64,000 nucleotides of DNA from an uncultured Pelagibacteraceae bacterium (GTDB taxonomy: Bacteria > Pseudomonadota > Alphaproteobacteria > Pelagibacterales > Pelagibacteraceae), in contig CACFKF010000002.1 in assembly GCA_902566775.1 (NCBI GenBank), forward strand, positions 1 through 64,000, in the 5' to 3' direction. The notes under the pieces were generated by a model. It had not been told where the DNA came from. It was given only the letters and a program-made list of their open reading frames with translations, and did not search any database. The translations under genes and the position numbers were made by a program. Shown one piece after another: positions 51,253 to 60,557 of this stretch (position 1 is its first letter; each line of letters opens with the position of its first letter).

Positions 51253-52431
51253 TTAAGCAACAAGAAACTCTCTACTAGTTTCTTTGTTGTACATAGTCAT
51301 TATTGGATTATCTTCGACTTCATAAATTTCATCGGAATAAAAACCATTAAACTCTGTCCTAAAAGTTAAACCATACGCTCCAAGTTGACCTAATTCTATA
51401 TAATCATTTTCTTTAATATTATTTGGAAGGATAAAAGGACCTTTCATATAATCCATACCATCACAGGTAGGTCCATAAAAATCGAAAGAGGTTAATTTTT
51501 TTGATACTACTCTTCCATTTGTAATTAGACGAGAAGGATAAACTATATTTGGCACTCCAGCATCAAAAAGAGTTCCATATGTGCCATCATTAATATAAAG
51601 TTTTTGTTTCTTTCTCAAATTTACCCTAACAATTGTTGATCCACTTTCTGCTACTATTGCTCTTCCTGGTTCACAAAGAATTGTTGGCAATTTACTTAAT
51701 TTTAAATTTTTTAGACTCTTTTTAATTTCTTCGAAATAATTTTCCAAGGGCTGTGGAACTAAGTCAGGATATATTGTAGGAAAACCCCCACCTACATTTA
51801 TGTAGTCAGGAACTATTTTAGTTTTTTTAATTATATTTCCTATTTCTGTAATTCCTTTAACGTATGAAATCGGATGCATGCATTGAGATCCGACATGAAA
51901 ACTTAAACCAATTCTTTTAGCATACTGCTTAGTTAATCTTAGTAGACCATTAGCTTCTGAACTTAAAGCCCCAAATTTTTTTGATAAATCTACTTCAGCA
52001 TGTTCGTTTGAAACAAACACTCTCACAAATAATTCTAAATCTTTTGCATGATTTGTAGATTCAATAATTTTTATCAATTCATCTTTTGAATCTAATGCAA
52101 AAGTTTTAACCCCATATTTAAAATAAGCTTCATTTATGTCCTCTCGGCTTTTTACAGTATGCATGTATGAACACTTAGCAGTAGGGTTTATTTTTTTTAT
52201 ATCTTTAATTTCTTTTATTGAGGCTACATCAAAATCTTCAATTCCACTTTGTAAAATTATTTTTAATACTTCAGGGTTAGGATTAGTTTTTACGGCGTAT
52301 AATATTTTTCCTGGAAACAATTTTTGAAAAATTTTTGAGGCCACTTGTATCGACTTTTTCCTGATACAATAAACTGGCTTTACTGGTCTTAGTTGACTTA
52401 TTAGTTCGTCAACTGTTTTAAATTTTTGCAT
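51253..52431 (-). CDS. Ornithine decarboxylase (alanine-racemase-fold type)
   Basis: PLP decarboxylase of the group IV (fold type III) family, 392 residues. The PLP lysine is Lys48 in YAVKTNP, the phosphate-binding region is VGGGFPTIYPD and CEPGRAIVAESG, and the catalytic cysteine is in YGPTCDGMDYM, the pattern of ornithine decarboxylases. Some relatives also accept lysine. AGGGGG lies eight bases upstream of the ATG. It is the first gene of the polyamine operon; the 120-base gap to the divergent regulator gene holds its promoter. Confidence 0.93.
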   Translation of the reverse strand: MQKFKTVDELISQLRPVKPVYCIRKKSIQVASKIFQKLFPGKILYAVKTNPNPEVLKIILQSGIEDFDVASIKEIKDIKKINPTAKCSYMHTVKSREDINEAYFKYGVKTFALDSKDELIKIIESTNHAKDLELFVRVFVSNEHAEVDLSKKFGALSSEANGLLRLTKQYAKRIGLSFHVGSQCMHPISYVKGITEIGNIIKKTKIVPDYINVGGGFPTIYPDLVPQPLENYFEEIKKSLKNLKLSKLPTILCEPGRAIVAESGSTIVRVNLRKKQKLYINDGTYGTLFDAGVPNIVYPSRLITNGRVVSKKLTSFDFYGPTCDGMDYMKGPFILPNNIKENDYIELGQLGAYGLTFRTEFNGFYSDEIYEVEDNPIMTMYNKETSREFLVA

Positions 52432-52461
52432 TTCATATGCCCCCTAAAAAAATTTAACAAA

Positions 52462-52490
52462 AAAAATTTCTCAACAAATTATTGAAAAAC
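52462..52490 (-). promoter_or_regulatory. Weak hairpin plus T8 in the ornithine decarboxylase leader
   Basis: On the minus strand TTTTTCAA and TTGAGAAA can pair with one mismatch around a seven-base loop and are followed by eight Ts, an attenuator-like layout 30 to 50 bases before the start codon. A -10-like TATAAA lies just upstream (52496-52491). The pairing is AT-rich and weak, so this may be chance. Confidence 0.25.
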
Positions 52491-52583
52491 TTTATATGAT
52501 TCAGCAGTTAAGGCAATAAATTATTAATGTAAAGTAAATAATTTGCTTGAAATGTGGAAAACAGTTACCATATGATAACCATT

Positions 52584-53147
52584 ATGGCTGAGCCGGTTTC
52601 AATAAAAAACATCAAAGATTACAAGGAAAAATCGCTACTCATAGTTGATGATGACAATCCATTTAGGGAGAGACTTGCAAGAGCAATGGAAAAAAAAGGC
52701 TTTAGCGTAACTCAAGCGGTAGGTGTAAAAAAAGGCATAGAATCTTTAAAAATAATAAATCCCGCATTTGCTGTGGTTGATTTAAGGCTAAATGATGGAA
52801 ATGGACTTGAGGTTGTAAAAGAGATCCAAAATTTAAATAACAATAGCAAAATTATAATGCTTACAGGTTATGGAAATATTCCAACAGCTGTTGCTGCTAT
52901 AAAACATGGTGCGATCGATTATCTTGCAAAACCTGCTGATGCAGATGACGTAGAAAAAGCACTTTTAGCAGATCCAAAGTCTAAAGCACAACCTCCAGAA
53001 AATCCAATGACAGCTGATAGGGTAAAATGGGAGCACATTCATAGAGTATTTGAGTTATGCAATAGAAATGTATCTGAAACAGCCAGAAGACTGAAGATGC
53101 ACAGAAGAACTCTCCAAAGAATACTATCAAAAAGATCACCAAGATAG
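52584..53147 (+). CDS. regA: RegA/PrrA/ActR-type response regulator
   Basis: Two-component regulator that in alphaproteobacteria controls redox and energy genes with the kinase RegB. A receiver domain (LLIVDDDNPFRERLARAMEK, phospho-aspartate in AVVDLRLNDGNGLE, LTGYGNIPTAVAAIK) is joined to a Fis-type helix-turn-helix at the C-terminus (NVSETARRLKMHRRTLQRIL). I start at ATG 52584 because MAEPVS resembles the MAE start of known RegA proteins; in-frame ATG 52572 and GTG 52554 are alternatives and no ribosome site decides. With this start it has 187 residues. No RegB gene is nearby. Confidence 0.93.
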   Translation: MAEPVSIKNIKDYKEKSLLIVDDDNPFRERLARAMEKKGFSVTQAVGVKKGIESLKIINPAFAVVDLRLNDGNGLEVVKEIQNLNNNSKIIMLTGYGNIPTAVAAIKHGAIDYLAKPADADDVEKALLADPKSKAQPPENPMTADRVKWEHIHRVFELCNRNVSETARRLKMHRRTLQRILSKRSPR

Positions 53148-53166
53148 TTTTAGTATAAAATTTTAT

Positions 53167-54099
53167 CTATTGTTTATTAGTTACTCCTAAAAAAACATCT
53201 TCTAGATCACCTTCATCAGTTGATATATCTAGTATTTTTACATTATTATTATGTAATAAATTGATTATTTCTTCCATTTTTATTTTATTTTTTTCATATG
53301 AAAAACTAATCTCATTTTCTTTAAAAGATAAAACTTTTAGAGAGCCCAATTTATTATTGTCAATTTTGATAGGACTGTCCAATTTAAATGTGACTTTTTT
53401 TGTTTGAATTTTATTTAAAAGATTTTTAGTACTATCAAGAGCAACGAGATTTCCTTTGCTTAGTATTCCAATTCTGTTACACATTTTCTCAGCTTCTTCT
53501 ATATAATGTGTAGTTAATATTATTGTAACACCTTGGTTGTGTAGTAATTTTAAATTTTCCCAAAGATTTTTTCTTAGTTCAACATCTACTCCCGCAGTGG
53601 GTTCGTCTAAAATTACTATAGGAGGCTGGTGAACTAAAGATTTTGCTATCAATAATCTTCTTTTCATACCTCCGGATAAACTTCTAGCATAACTGTTAGC
53701 ATGCTTTTCAAGTGATACAAGTTTTAAGATTGTATCAGTAATTCTATCTTTTTTTTTAACTCCATAAAGACCCGCTTGTAAATCTAATTGTTTTTTAGGA
53801 GTAAAAAAAGGATCAAGATTGATTTCTTGAGGCACAATACCAATAGACGCACGAACTTGTCTTGGATTTTTATCAAGATCAAAACCCCATACATTAACTT
53901 TGCCAGAAGTTTTTACTACAATACCAGCCAAAATATTTATAAAAGTTGTTTTTCCTGCGCCGTTCGGACCTAGCAATCCAAAAATCTCACTTTTTTGCAC
54001 GTCTAAGTTTAAATTATTTATAGCATGTATTGGCTTGCCACTTTTTTTTGAATAAATTTTATTTAAATTTTTAACAGAAATTACGTTTTTTTTGTCCAT
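53167..54099 (-). CDS. ABC transporter ATP-binding protein
   Basis: ATPase of the drug/lipid export (CcmA/NodI/DrrA-like) class, 310 residues. Walker A is GLLGPNGAGKTTFINI, the Q-loop lies in GIVPQEINLDPFFTP, the signature is RSLSGGMKRRLLIAKSLVH, Walker B is PIVILDEPTAGVD and the switch histidine is in LTTHYIEEAE. The C-terminal 80 residues form the extra domain of this class and end DLEDVFLGVT. No permease gene is next to it: polA is divergent upstream and regA converges downstream. Its substrate is unknown. Confidence 0.9.
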   Translation of the reverse strand: MDKKNVISVKNLNKIYSKKSGKPIHAINNLNLDVQKSEIFGLLGPNGAGKTTFINILAGIVVKTSGKVNVWGFDLDKNPRQVRASIGIVPQEINLDPFFTPKKQLDLQAGLYGVKKKDRITDTILKLVSLEKHANSYARSLSGGMKRRLLIAKSLVHQPPIVILDEPTAGVDVELRKNLWENLKLLHNQGVTIILTTHYIEEAEKMCNRIGILSKGNLVALDSTKNLLNKIQTKKVTFKLDSPIKIDNNKLGSLKVLSFKENEISFSYEKNKIKMEEIINLLHNNNVKILDISTDEGDLEDVFLGVTNKQ

Positions 54100-54150
54100 A
54101 AGAAATTATACATTTATAACATTCGTGAGAATTAAGATAACATTATTTAA

Positions 54151-56934
54151 ATGGATAAAATAAAAAAAACAGATCATTTTTATTTGATTGACGGCTCAGG
54201 CTATATTTTTAGAGCATATTACGCACTACCACCTCTAAGCAGAAAAAGTGATGGTTTGCCGACTGGTGCTGTAAGTGGTTTTTGCAATATGCTTTTCAAG
54301 TTATTGGAAGATTCAAAATCAGATGACAACAATCAAAAACCAACTCATTTTGCAGTAATTTTTGATTCAGCAAGAAAAAATTTTAGAAATGAAATTTATT
54401 CAGAATATAAAGCCAATAGATCAGAGGCTCCTGAAGATTTGGTTCCCCAATTTGAATATATAAGAAAATCCGTTAATGCATTTAATTTACCTTCAGTAGA
54501 ACTAATAAATTATGAGGCTGATGATTTAATAGCAACCTATGTTGAACAAATTTTAAAAGAAGGTGCAAAAGTTACAATAATTTCATCAGATAAAGATTTA
54601 ATGCAATTGTATAAAAAAAATGTTCGTATCTATGATCCAATGAAAAACAAATTTATTTTAGAAAAAGATGTTTCAAGTAAATTTGGAGTGACACCAGATA
54701 AAATTATTGATGTCCAGGCACTTGCTGGAGATAGTAGTGATAATGTTCCAGGAGTTCCTGGGATAGGTATAAAAACTGCAGCTGAATTGATTAACAAATA
54801 CGGATCATTGGAAAAATTATTGAAAAAAGCAGAAGAAATAAAACAAAATAAAAGAAGAGAAACTATAATTGAAAATAAAAATAAGGCCTTATTAAGTAAA
54901 AAATTAGTTACTTTAAAAAAAAATGTGCCAGTTGAAAAAAAGATTGAAGAATTTGTTTTAAAAAAAATAGATAAAAACAAGCTATATAGTTATTTAAGGG
55001 AAATGGAATTTAATAGATTATTAAGTTCGGCAATCTCAACATATGGAGATCAAGATTTTGCAGATGATTTAAACAATAAAAGTTTAACAAAAAAAATTGG
55101 TAGACAAGAAAGTATAAATAAAAAAAATTATTTCTTAATAAGAAAAGAAAAAGAACTTGATGAGTGGATTGAAGAAGCGGAAGAGCATGGAGAAATTGCA
55201 ATAGATACAGAAACAAGTTCAATTGATCCTCACCAAGCAAAATTGATAGGAATTTCACTCAGCACAAAAATTGGGAAAGCATGCTATATACCAATTGGCC
55301 ATAAAAATGATTCTTGTTTAAATAAAACAAGTGTTATCAAAAAACTAAAAACTATTTTAGAAGATAAAAGCATAAAGAAAATAGGCCAAAATATTAAATT
55401 TGATTTTATTATTTTATATAAACTAGGAGTTAAAATGAACTCTATGGAAGACACAATGTTAATGTCTTATGTTTTAGATGCTGGAAAGAATAGACATAAT
55501 ATGGATACATTATCTGAAATTCATTTAAATCATAAGACAATAGCATTTAAAGATTTAGTTGGTTCGGGAAAAAAGCAAATAAATTTTAGTGAAGTTGAAA
55601 TAATAAAAGCAATGGAATATGCAGCTGAGGATGCTGATATCACATTTAGATTATATAAAATATTTACAGAAAGTTTAAAAGACCAAAAACTTACTAATAT
55701 TTATGAAATTTTTGAAAAACCAATGATAAAAATTTTGGCTTTTATGGAAATTTATGGAGTTAAAATAGATAACAAGTTCTTAAAAAATTTGTCTGAAAAG
55801 TTTGAAAAAAGAATAATGGAATTAGAGAAAAAGATTTTTAAAATTTCTAAAAAAGAATTTAACATAGGTTCAACAAAGCAACTTGGCGAAATAATGTACA
55901 ATGAACTTAAAATTTCATCTTTAAAAAAAACAAAAAAAGGTAGTTTTGCAACAAGTGCGAATGTATTAGAAGATCTTGCTTATAAAGGTCTTGAGCTTCC
56001 AAGGTTAGTTTTAGATTGGAGACAAGTGTCAAAGTTAAAAAATACTTACTCGGATTCTTTGCCAGAATACATAAATTCTCACACAGGAAGAGTTCATACT
56101 TCTTTTTTACTTGCTGCTACAACAACAGGCAGATTGGCATCTAGTAACCCAAATCTACAAAATATCCCAATCAAATCAGAGGAAGGAAAAGATATAAGAA
56201 AAGCTTTTATTGCTGAAAAAGGAAATATATTAGTTTCAGCAGATTATAACCAGATAGAAATGAGAATTCTTGCAGATTTAGCAGATGTCAAAGATCTAAA
56301 AAAAGCTTTTAAAAACAATGAAGATATACACACTCTTACTGCCAGCCAAGTATTTAATATAGATATTAAAAAAGTAAATCGAGATACCAGAAGAAAAGCC
56401 AAGGCAATTAATTTTGGAATTATTTACGGGATCTCTCAATATGGTCTAGCTAAACAAATTATGGTTTCAAATAATGAAGCTGTAGAATTTTTAAATTCAT
56501 ATTTTTTAAAATTTCCAGAAATAAAAGAATATATGAATTCTACAATTAAGTTTTGTAGAAAAAGTGGATATGTTCAAAATATTTTTGGAAGAAGAACTCA
56601 TCTTAGGGGAATTAATGACAAAAATTATAATGTAAGAAACTTTCAAGAAAGGGCAGCAATTAATGCACCAATCCAAGGATCTGCTTCAGAGTTAATGAGA
56701 CTTGCTATGATAAGATTAAATAAGAGATTTAATGCTATAAAAGATATTAGGACAAAAATGTTATTACAAATTCATGATGAGTTAATTTTTGAAGTTCCAA
56801 AAAATGAATTAAAAAAAGTTAATAATATAATTAATGAAGAAATGACAAGTATAATAAAAAGTGATTTGCACTCCTTTTCTATACCTTTAACTGTAGATAT
56901 AAATTTTGGAGAAAACTGGGGAATACTTCATTAA
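54151..56934 (+). CDS. polA: DNA polymerase I
   Basis: Repair and Okazaki-fragment processing polymerase, 927 residues with all three domains. The 5' nuclease is at about 1-295 (LIDGSGYIFRAYYALPPL, ISSDKDLMQL, GDSSDNVPGVPGIG). The 3'-5' exonuclease is at about 330-510 with its catalytic residues kept (EIAIDTETSSIDP and the later YAAEDADITFRLY). The polymerase is at about 530-927 (DYNQIEMRILADL, RRKAKAINFGIIYGIS, LQIHDELIFEVP). It is divergent from the ABC ATPase across a 51-base gap. Confidence 0.98.
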   Translation: MDKIKKTDHFYLIDGSGYIFRAYYALPPLSRKSDGLPTGAVSGFCNMLFKLLEDSKSDDNNQKPTHFAVIFDSARKNFRNEIYSEYKANRSEAPEDLVPQFEYIRKSVNAFNLPSVELINYEADDLIATYVEQILKEGAKVTIISSDKDLMQLYKKNVRIYDPMKNKFILEKDVSSKFGVTPDKIIDVQALAGDSSDNVPGVPGIGIKTAAELINKYGSLEKLLKKAEEIKQNKRRETIIENKNKALLSKKLVTLKKNVPVEKKIEEFVLKKIDKNKLYSYLREMEFNRLLSSAISTYGDQDFADDLNNKSLTKKIGRQESINKKNYFLIRKEKELDEWIEEAEEHGEIAIDTETSSIDPHQAKLIGISLSTKIGKACYIPIGHKNDSCLNKTSVIKKLKTILEDKSIKKIGQNIKFDFIILYKLGVKMNSMEDTMLMSYVLDAGKNRHNMDTLSEIHLNHKTIAFKDLVGSGKKQINFSEVEIIKAMEYAAEDADITFRLYKIFTESLKDQKLTNIYEIFEKPMIKILAFMEIYGVKIDNKFLKNLSEKFEKRIMELEKKIFKISKKEFNIGSTKQLGEIMYNELKISSLKKTKKGSFATSANVLEDLAYKGLELPRLVLDWRQVSKLKNTYSDSLPEYINSHTGRVHTSFLLAATTTGRLASSNPNLQNIPIKSEEGKDIRKAFIAEKGNILVSADYNQIEMRILADLADVKDLKKAFKNNEDIHTLTASQVFNIDIKKVNRDTRRKAKAINFGIIYGISQYGLAKQIMVSNNEAVEFLNSYFLKFPEIKEYMNSTIKFCRKSGYVQNIFGRRTHLRGINDKNYNVRNFQERAAINAPIQGSASELMRLAMIRLNKRFNAIKDIRTKMLLQIHDELIFEVPKNELKKVNNIINEEMTSIIKSDLHSFSIPLTVDINFGENWGILH

Positions 56935-56990
56935 TTATTAGTAGTACTTGCCCAATTGATGACAATTTAGTATTTTTATATTTATTGAAA

Positions 56991-57689
56991 ATGAATCAAA
57001 CAATTGCATTAATCGATGATGATAGAAACATACTTACGAGCATAAGTATGGCATTAGAAAAAGAAGGATTTAAAGTGCAAACTTATCTTGATGGCGAAAG
57101 TGCATTAATTGGTTTGTCTAGAATGCCACCCGATTTGGCTATTATTGATATCAAAATGCCAAAAATGGATGGGGAAGAGCTTCTAAAAAAATTAAGAAAA
57201 AAAACAACTTTGCCAGTAATTTTTTTGACATCGAAAGATGAAGAAGTTGATGAGTTGCTTGGTTTAAAGTTAGGAGCAGATGATTTTATCAAAAAATCTG
57301 GAGGTTTTTCAACTAAGGTATTAATTGAAAGAATCAGAGTCCAATTAAGGAAAAAAAATATAAATATAGAAGATACAAAAAATATTATTCAACATGGCAA
57401 ATTAAAACTAGATCCTTCGCAATTGGAATGTGAATGGGATGGAAAACAGTTACCAGATAAATTAACAACCACAGAATTTTTGATAGTTAAGGAACTGGCA
57501 AAAAGACCAGGCATTATTAAAGAAAGATCTCAACTAATGGATATTGCTTATAGAGAAGATACAGAAATTGAAGACAGAACTATCGATAGTCATGTAAAGA
57601 GAATAAGAAAGAAGTTTAAAAAAATTGATAACAATTTTTCCGCAATCGAAACTAGATATGGCAGTGGGTATAGATGGAATGTTAGTTAA
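56991..57689 (+). CDS. chvI: ChvI-type response regulator (OmpR family)
   Basis: DNA-binding regulator paired with the downstream kinase. The receiver domain starts IALIDDDRNILTSISMALE with the phospho-aspartate in AIIDIKMPKMDGEEL and LTSKDEEVDELLGLKLGADDF, a ChvI-like segment; the winged helix at about 140-230 has TTEFLIVKELAKRPG and DSHVKRIRKKFKK. I take ATG 56991; a TTG two codons earlier (56985) is less likely. One-base overlap with chvG. Confidence 0.93.
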   Translation: MNQTIALIDDDRNILTSISMALEKEGFKVQTYLDGESALIGLSRMPPDLAIIDIKMPKMDGEELLKKLRKKTTLPVIFLTSKDEEVDELLGLKLGADDFIKKSGGFSTKVLIERIRVQLRKKNINIEDTKNIIQHGKLKLDPSQLECEWDGKQLPDKLTTTEFLIVKELAKRPGIIKERSQLMDIAYREDTEIEDRTIDSHVKRIRKKFKKIDNNFSAIETRYGSGYRWNVS

Positions 57690-59218
57690 TGTTAAGTTCT
57701 GTTTTAAAAAATTTATCGATATTAAAAAAATTTTTATTTATTAACTCAGTAGTTTTTATAATTATTGGCCTTGGTACTATCTTTTATCTTAAAACTGTTC
57801 AGCCTAATTTAATTAAAAAAAAAATAGCAAATCACATTCAAATAATTGATAATACAATAAATCATATACAAAGATTAAATGTTAAATTTACTGAGGATGA
57901 TCTTAGGAGGTTTTTATTTTCAACAAGATTTTTATTCCAGAATCTAGACAGGGTATTATTTTTTGATGAAGAATTTAATTTAATCGCTGACACTGATACA
58001 TTGGATCTAGACCCTAGATCATTTTCTAAAAAAGCTGATATTGTTGAACAAGAAAACTTGGCAGAAGATAAAAAAGATAAAAAAAAAATAAAAATAAAAC
58101 AAAAAAAAAATAATTTAAAACTAGTTTTAAGTAATTATTCAAATTCCAAAGATTATGGTAAGCCTTATACTTATACAGAAGAAACTTATAACCGGTTTCT
58201 TCTAACCACTGTAAAAAATGTAAATCTAGATGGAAAAAATCTTGGTTTTTTAGCAATCTCTGAAAATGCCAATGAAATAAGAACAGCGATAAATGAAAGA
58301 AAAAATTTTGTAATTAGAACGGCCATTCTTGTTGTTGTCGCAATATTAATTTTTTCTTTAGTATTAAACAAGTATTTTTTAAAACCTATTAAAAATTTAG
58401 TTAATTATACAAAAATTATTAAGGAAAAAAGTAAAGAAAAATCAAATATTGAAATTTTAAAGAAAAGAAATGATGAGATTGGAGTTTTATCAAAATCTTT
58501 AGATGATATGACCAACGATTTATATAAAAGAATAAATGTAGCTGAAAACTTTTCTAGGGATTTGGTTCATGAAATAAGAAATCCATTAGCATCGTTAAAA
58601 AGTGCTTCTGAAATAATTATTGAAACTGAGGATAAAAATAAAAGAGAAAAATTAGTAAAAATTTTATCTCATGATGTAGAACGTGTTGAAAGACTTATAA
58701 CAGATTATTCACAAATGTTAAAAGATGAAGTGGCATTAAGCACTGAACAAATGAATAAAATAGATTTAAAATCTATTGTTCAATCGGTTGTAGAAGATTT
58801 TAATAATATTTATGTAGAAAAAAGGGGAATTAAAATTGATTTAAAAATCGAAGAAACAAAAAATGGTTTTATTATTTTAGGGATTGAGAATAGAATTGAA
58901 CAAATATTAGCAAATCTTTTAGATAATGCTATTTCATTTAGCAAAGACAATCAAAAAGTTATAGTGGAAGTTCAAGAAAAACAAAGTGATAAAATAGCTT
59001 TAAGAGTTATTGATCAAGGCCAAGGCTTTAAGGAGAAAAAATTAAATAAGATTTTTGATCGATTTTATAGTAACAGGCCTGATAAATTTGGAGAACATTC
59101 GGGACTAGGATTAAATATAGTTAAAAATTTAGTTGAATTGCATGACGGAATAATAGCAGCTTCAAATAATCCAAACAATATTGGAGCTAGAATAGAGATT
59201 TATTTTCCAAGAGTTTAA
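57689..59218 (+). CDS. chvG: ChvG-type sensor histidine kinase
   Basis: Membrane sensor kinase, 509 residues. Two membrane helices (about 15-35 and 208-230) bracket a periplasmic part of about 170 residues; a HAMP region (about 232-280), HisKA with the phospho-histidine in RDLVHEIRNPLASL, the N box ANLLDNAISFS, and ATP-lid DQGQGF and GLGLNIVKNLV follow. Unusual is a very lysine-rich stretch at about residues 125-145 in the predicted periplasmic domain (EDKKDKKKIKIKQKKNN). In rhizobia this pair senses acid or wall stress; its input here is unknown. Confidence 0.92.
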   Translation: MLSSVLKNLSILKKFLFINSVVFIIIGLGTIFYLKTVQPNLIKKKIANHIQIIDNTINHIQRLNVKFTEDDLRRFLFSTRFLFQNLDRVLFFDEEFNLIADTDTLDLDPRSFSKKADIVEQENLAEDKKDKKKIKIKQKKNNLKLVLSNYSNSKDYGKPYTYTEETYNRFLLTTVKNVNLDGKNLGFLAISENANEIRTAINERKNFVIRTAILVVVAILIFSLVLNKYFLKPIKNLVNYTKIIKEKSKEKSNIEILKKRNDEIGVLSKSLDDMTNDLYKRINVAENFSRDLVHEIRNPLASLKSASEIIIETEDKNKREKLVKILSHDVERVERLITDYSQMLKDEVALSTEQMNKIDLKSIVQSVVEDFNNIYVEKRGIKIDLKIEETKNGFIILGIENRIEQILANLLDNAISFSKDNQKVIVEVQEKQSDKIALRVIDQGQGFKEKKLNKIFDRFYSNRPDKFGEHSGLGLNIVKNLVELHDGIIAASNNPNNIGARIEIYFPRV

Positions 59219-59258
59219 AGGTTGATTAATTTGATTTAAGTTGTTAAAAAACTTTTTC

Positions 59259-60545
59259 ATGAATGATTATAAAGTAAAAGATATTTCGCAAGCGGAATTT
59301 GGAAGAAAAGAAATTTCTTTAGCAGAAACCGAAATGCCAGGATTGATGGCACTTAGAAAAGAATATAAAGGAAAAAATCCTCTTAAAGGAGCAAAAATTA
59401 TTGGGTGTTTACATATGACTATTCAAACTGCAGTACTTATAGAGACTCTTGTTGAATTAGGTGCAGAAGTAAGATGGTCTTCATGTAATATATTTTCGAC
59501 ACAAGACCATGCTGCAGCTGCAATTGCTAAAGCAGGCATACCCGTATTTGCATGGAAAGGTGAAACTGAAGAAGAATACTGGTGGTGTATTAAACAAACT
59601 ATTGAAGGGAAAAAAGATTGGAAAGCAAATATGCTTTTAGATGATGGTGGAGATTTAACTGCTCTAATGCATAAGGATTATAAAGAGATGTTAAAATCAA
59701 TAAAAGGTGTTTCTGAAGAAACAACTACAGGGGTTAAAGCTTTAATAAAAATGCAGTCGCAAAATAAACTATTAATTCCAGCTATTAATGTTAATGATTC
59801 GGTAACAAAATCAAAATTTGATAATTTGTATGGTTGCAGAGAAAGTTTGGTAGATGGCATTAAAAGAGCAACAGATGTTATGATGTCAGGAAAGGTTGCA
59901 ATAGTTGCAGGTTTTGGAGATGTTGGAAAAGGTAGCGCTGCGTCTTTAAGACAAAGCGGAGCAAGAGTTATGGTAACAGAGACAGACCCAATTTGTGCAC
60001 TTCAAGCGGCAATGGAAGGATATGAAGTTGTGTTAATGGATGAAGTGATTGAAAATGTTGATATAGTTGTTACAGCAACTGGCAATAAAGACATTGTGAC
60101 AGCTGATCATATGAGAAAAATGAAAGATAGAGCAATTCTATGTAACATTGGGCATTTTGATAATGAGATACAGGTTGAGGCATTAAAAAATTATAAATGG
60201 ACAGAAATAAAACCTCAGGTACACGAAATAGAATTTCCTGATAAGAAAAGAATTATTTTGCTGGCAGAAGGAAGGTTAGTAAATTTAGGATGTGCTACAG
60301 GACACCCAAGTTTTGTAATGAGCGCTTCATTTACTAATCAAGTAACGGCCCAAATAGAATTATGGAACAATTCTGATAAATATGAAAAAAAAGTATATGT
60401 ATTGCCAAAACATCTTGATGAAAAAGTAGCAAGACTACATTTGGACAAAGTTGGAGCTAAATTAACAAAACTATCAAAAGAACAAGCTGATTATATCAGT
60501 GTAACACCTGAGGGACCTTATAAGCCAGATACATATAGATATTAA
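59259..60545 (+). CDS. ahcY: S-adenosylhomocysteine hydrolase
   Basis: Splits S-adenosylhomocysteine to adenosine and homocysteine, clearing the product of SAM methylations. From ATG 59259 (MNDYKVKD) it has 428 residues; an in-frame TTG at 59241 would add six. Motifs are [57 protein letters not shown], the NAD-binding [13 protein letters not shown] and the C-terminal KPDTYRY. In relatives it follows chvIG after hprK/PTS genes; here it follows chvG directly. Confidence 0.97.
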   Translation: MNDYKVKDISQAEFGRKEISLAETEMPGLMALRKEYKGKNPLKGAKIIGCLHMTIQTAVLIETLVELGAEVRWSSCNIFSTQDHAAAAIAKAGIPVFAWKGETEEEYWWCIKQTIEGKKDWKANMLLDDGGDLTALMHKDYKEMLKSIKGVSEETTTGVKALIKMQSQNKLLIPAINVNDSVTKSKFDNLYGCRESLVDGIKRATDVMMSGKVAIVAGFGDVGKGSAASLRQSGARVMVTETDPICALQAAMEGYEVVLMDEVIENVDIVVTATGNKDIVTADHMRKMKDRAILCNIGHFDNEIQVEALKNYKWTEIKPQVHEIEFPDKKRIILLAEGRLVNLGCATGHPSFVMSASFTNQVTAQIELWNNSDKYEKKVYVLPKHLDEKVARLHLDKVGAKLTKLSKEQADYISVTPEGPYKPDTYRY

Positions 60546-60557
60546 ACTGGCAGGCGG

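Noticed and set aside
53156-53167. ATAAAATTTTAT palindrome between regA and the ABC gene as a terminator
   Set aside because: All A/T, no stable stem, and within expectation for such AT-rich DNA.
57689-59218. Any phage, transposon or restriction system in the window
   Set aside because: Every gene has a clear core or near-core function and composition is uniform; no integrase, transposase, terminal repeats or methylase seen anywhere from 1 to 64000.
59219-59258. SAH or SAM riboswitch ahead of ahcY
   Set aside because: The 40-base gap is too short and too AT-rich for a known SAH aptamer, and no conserved block is seen.
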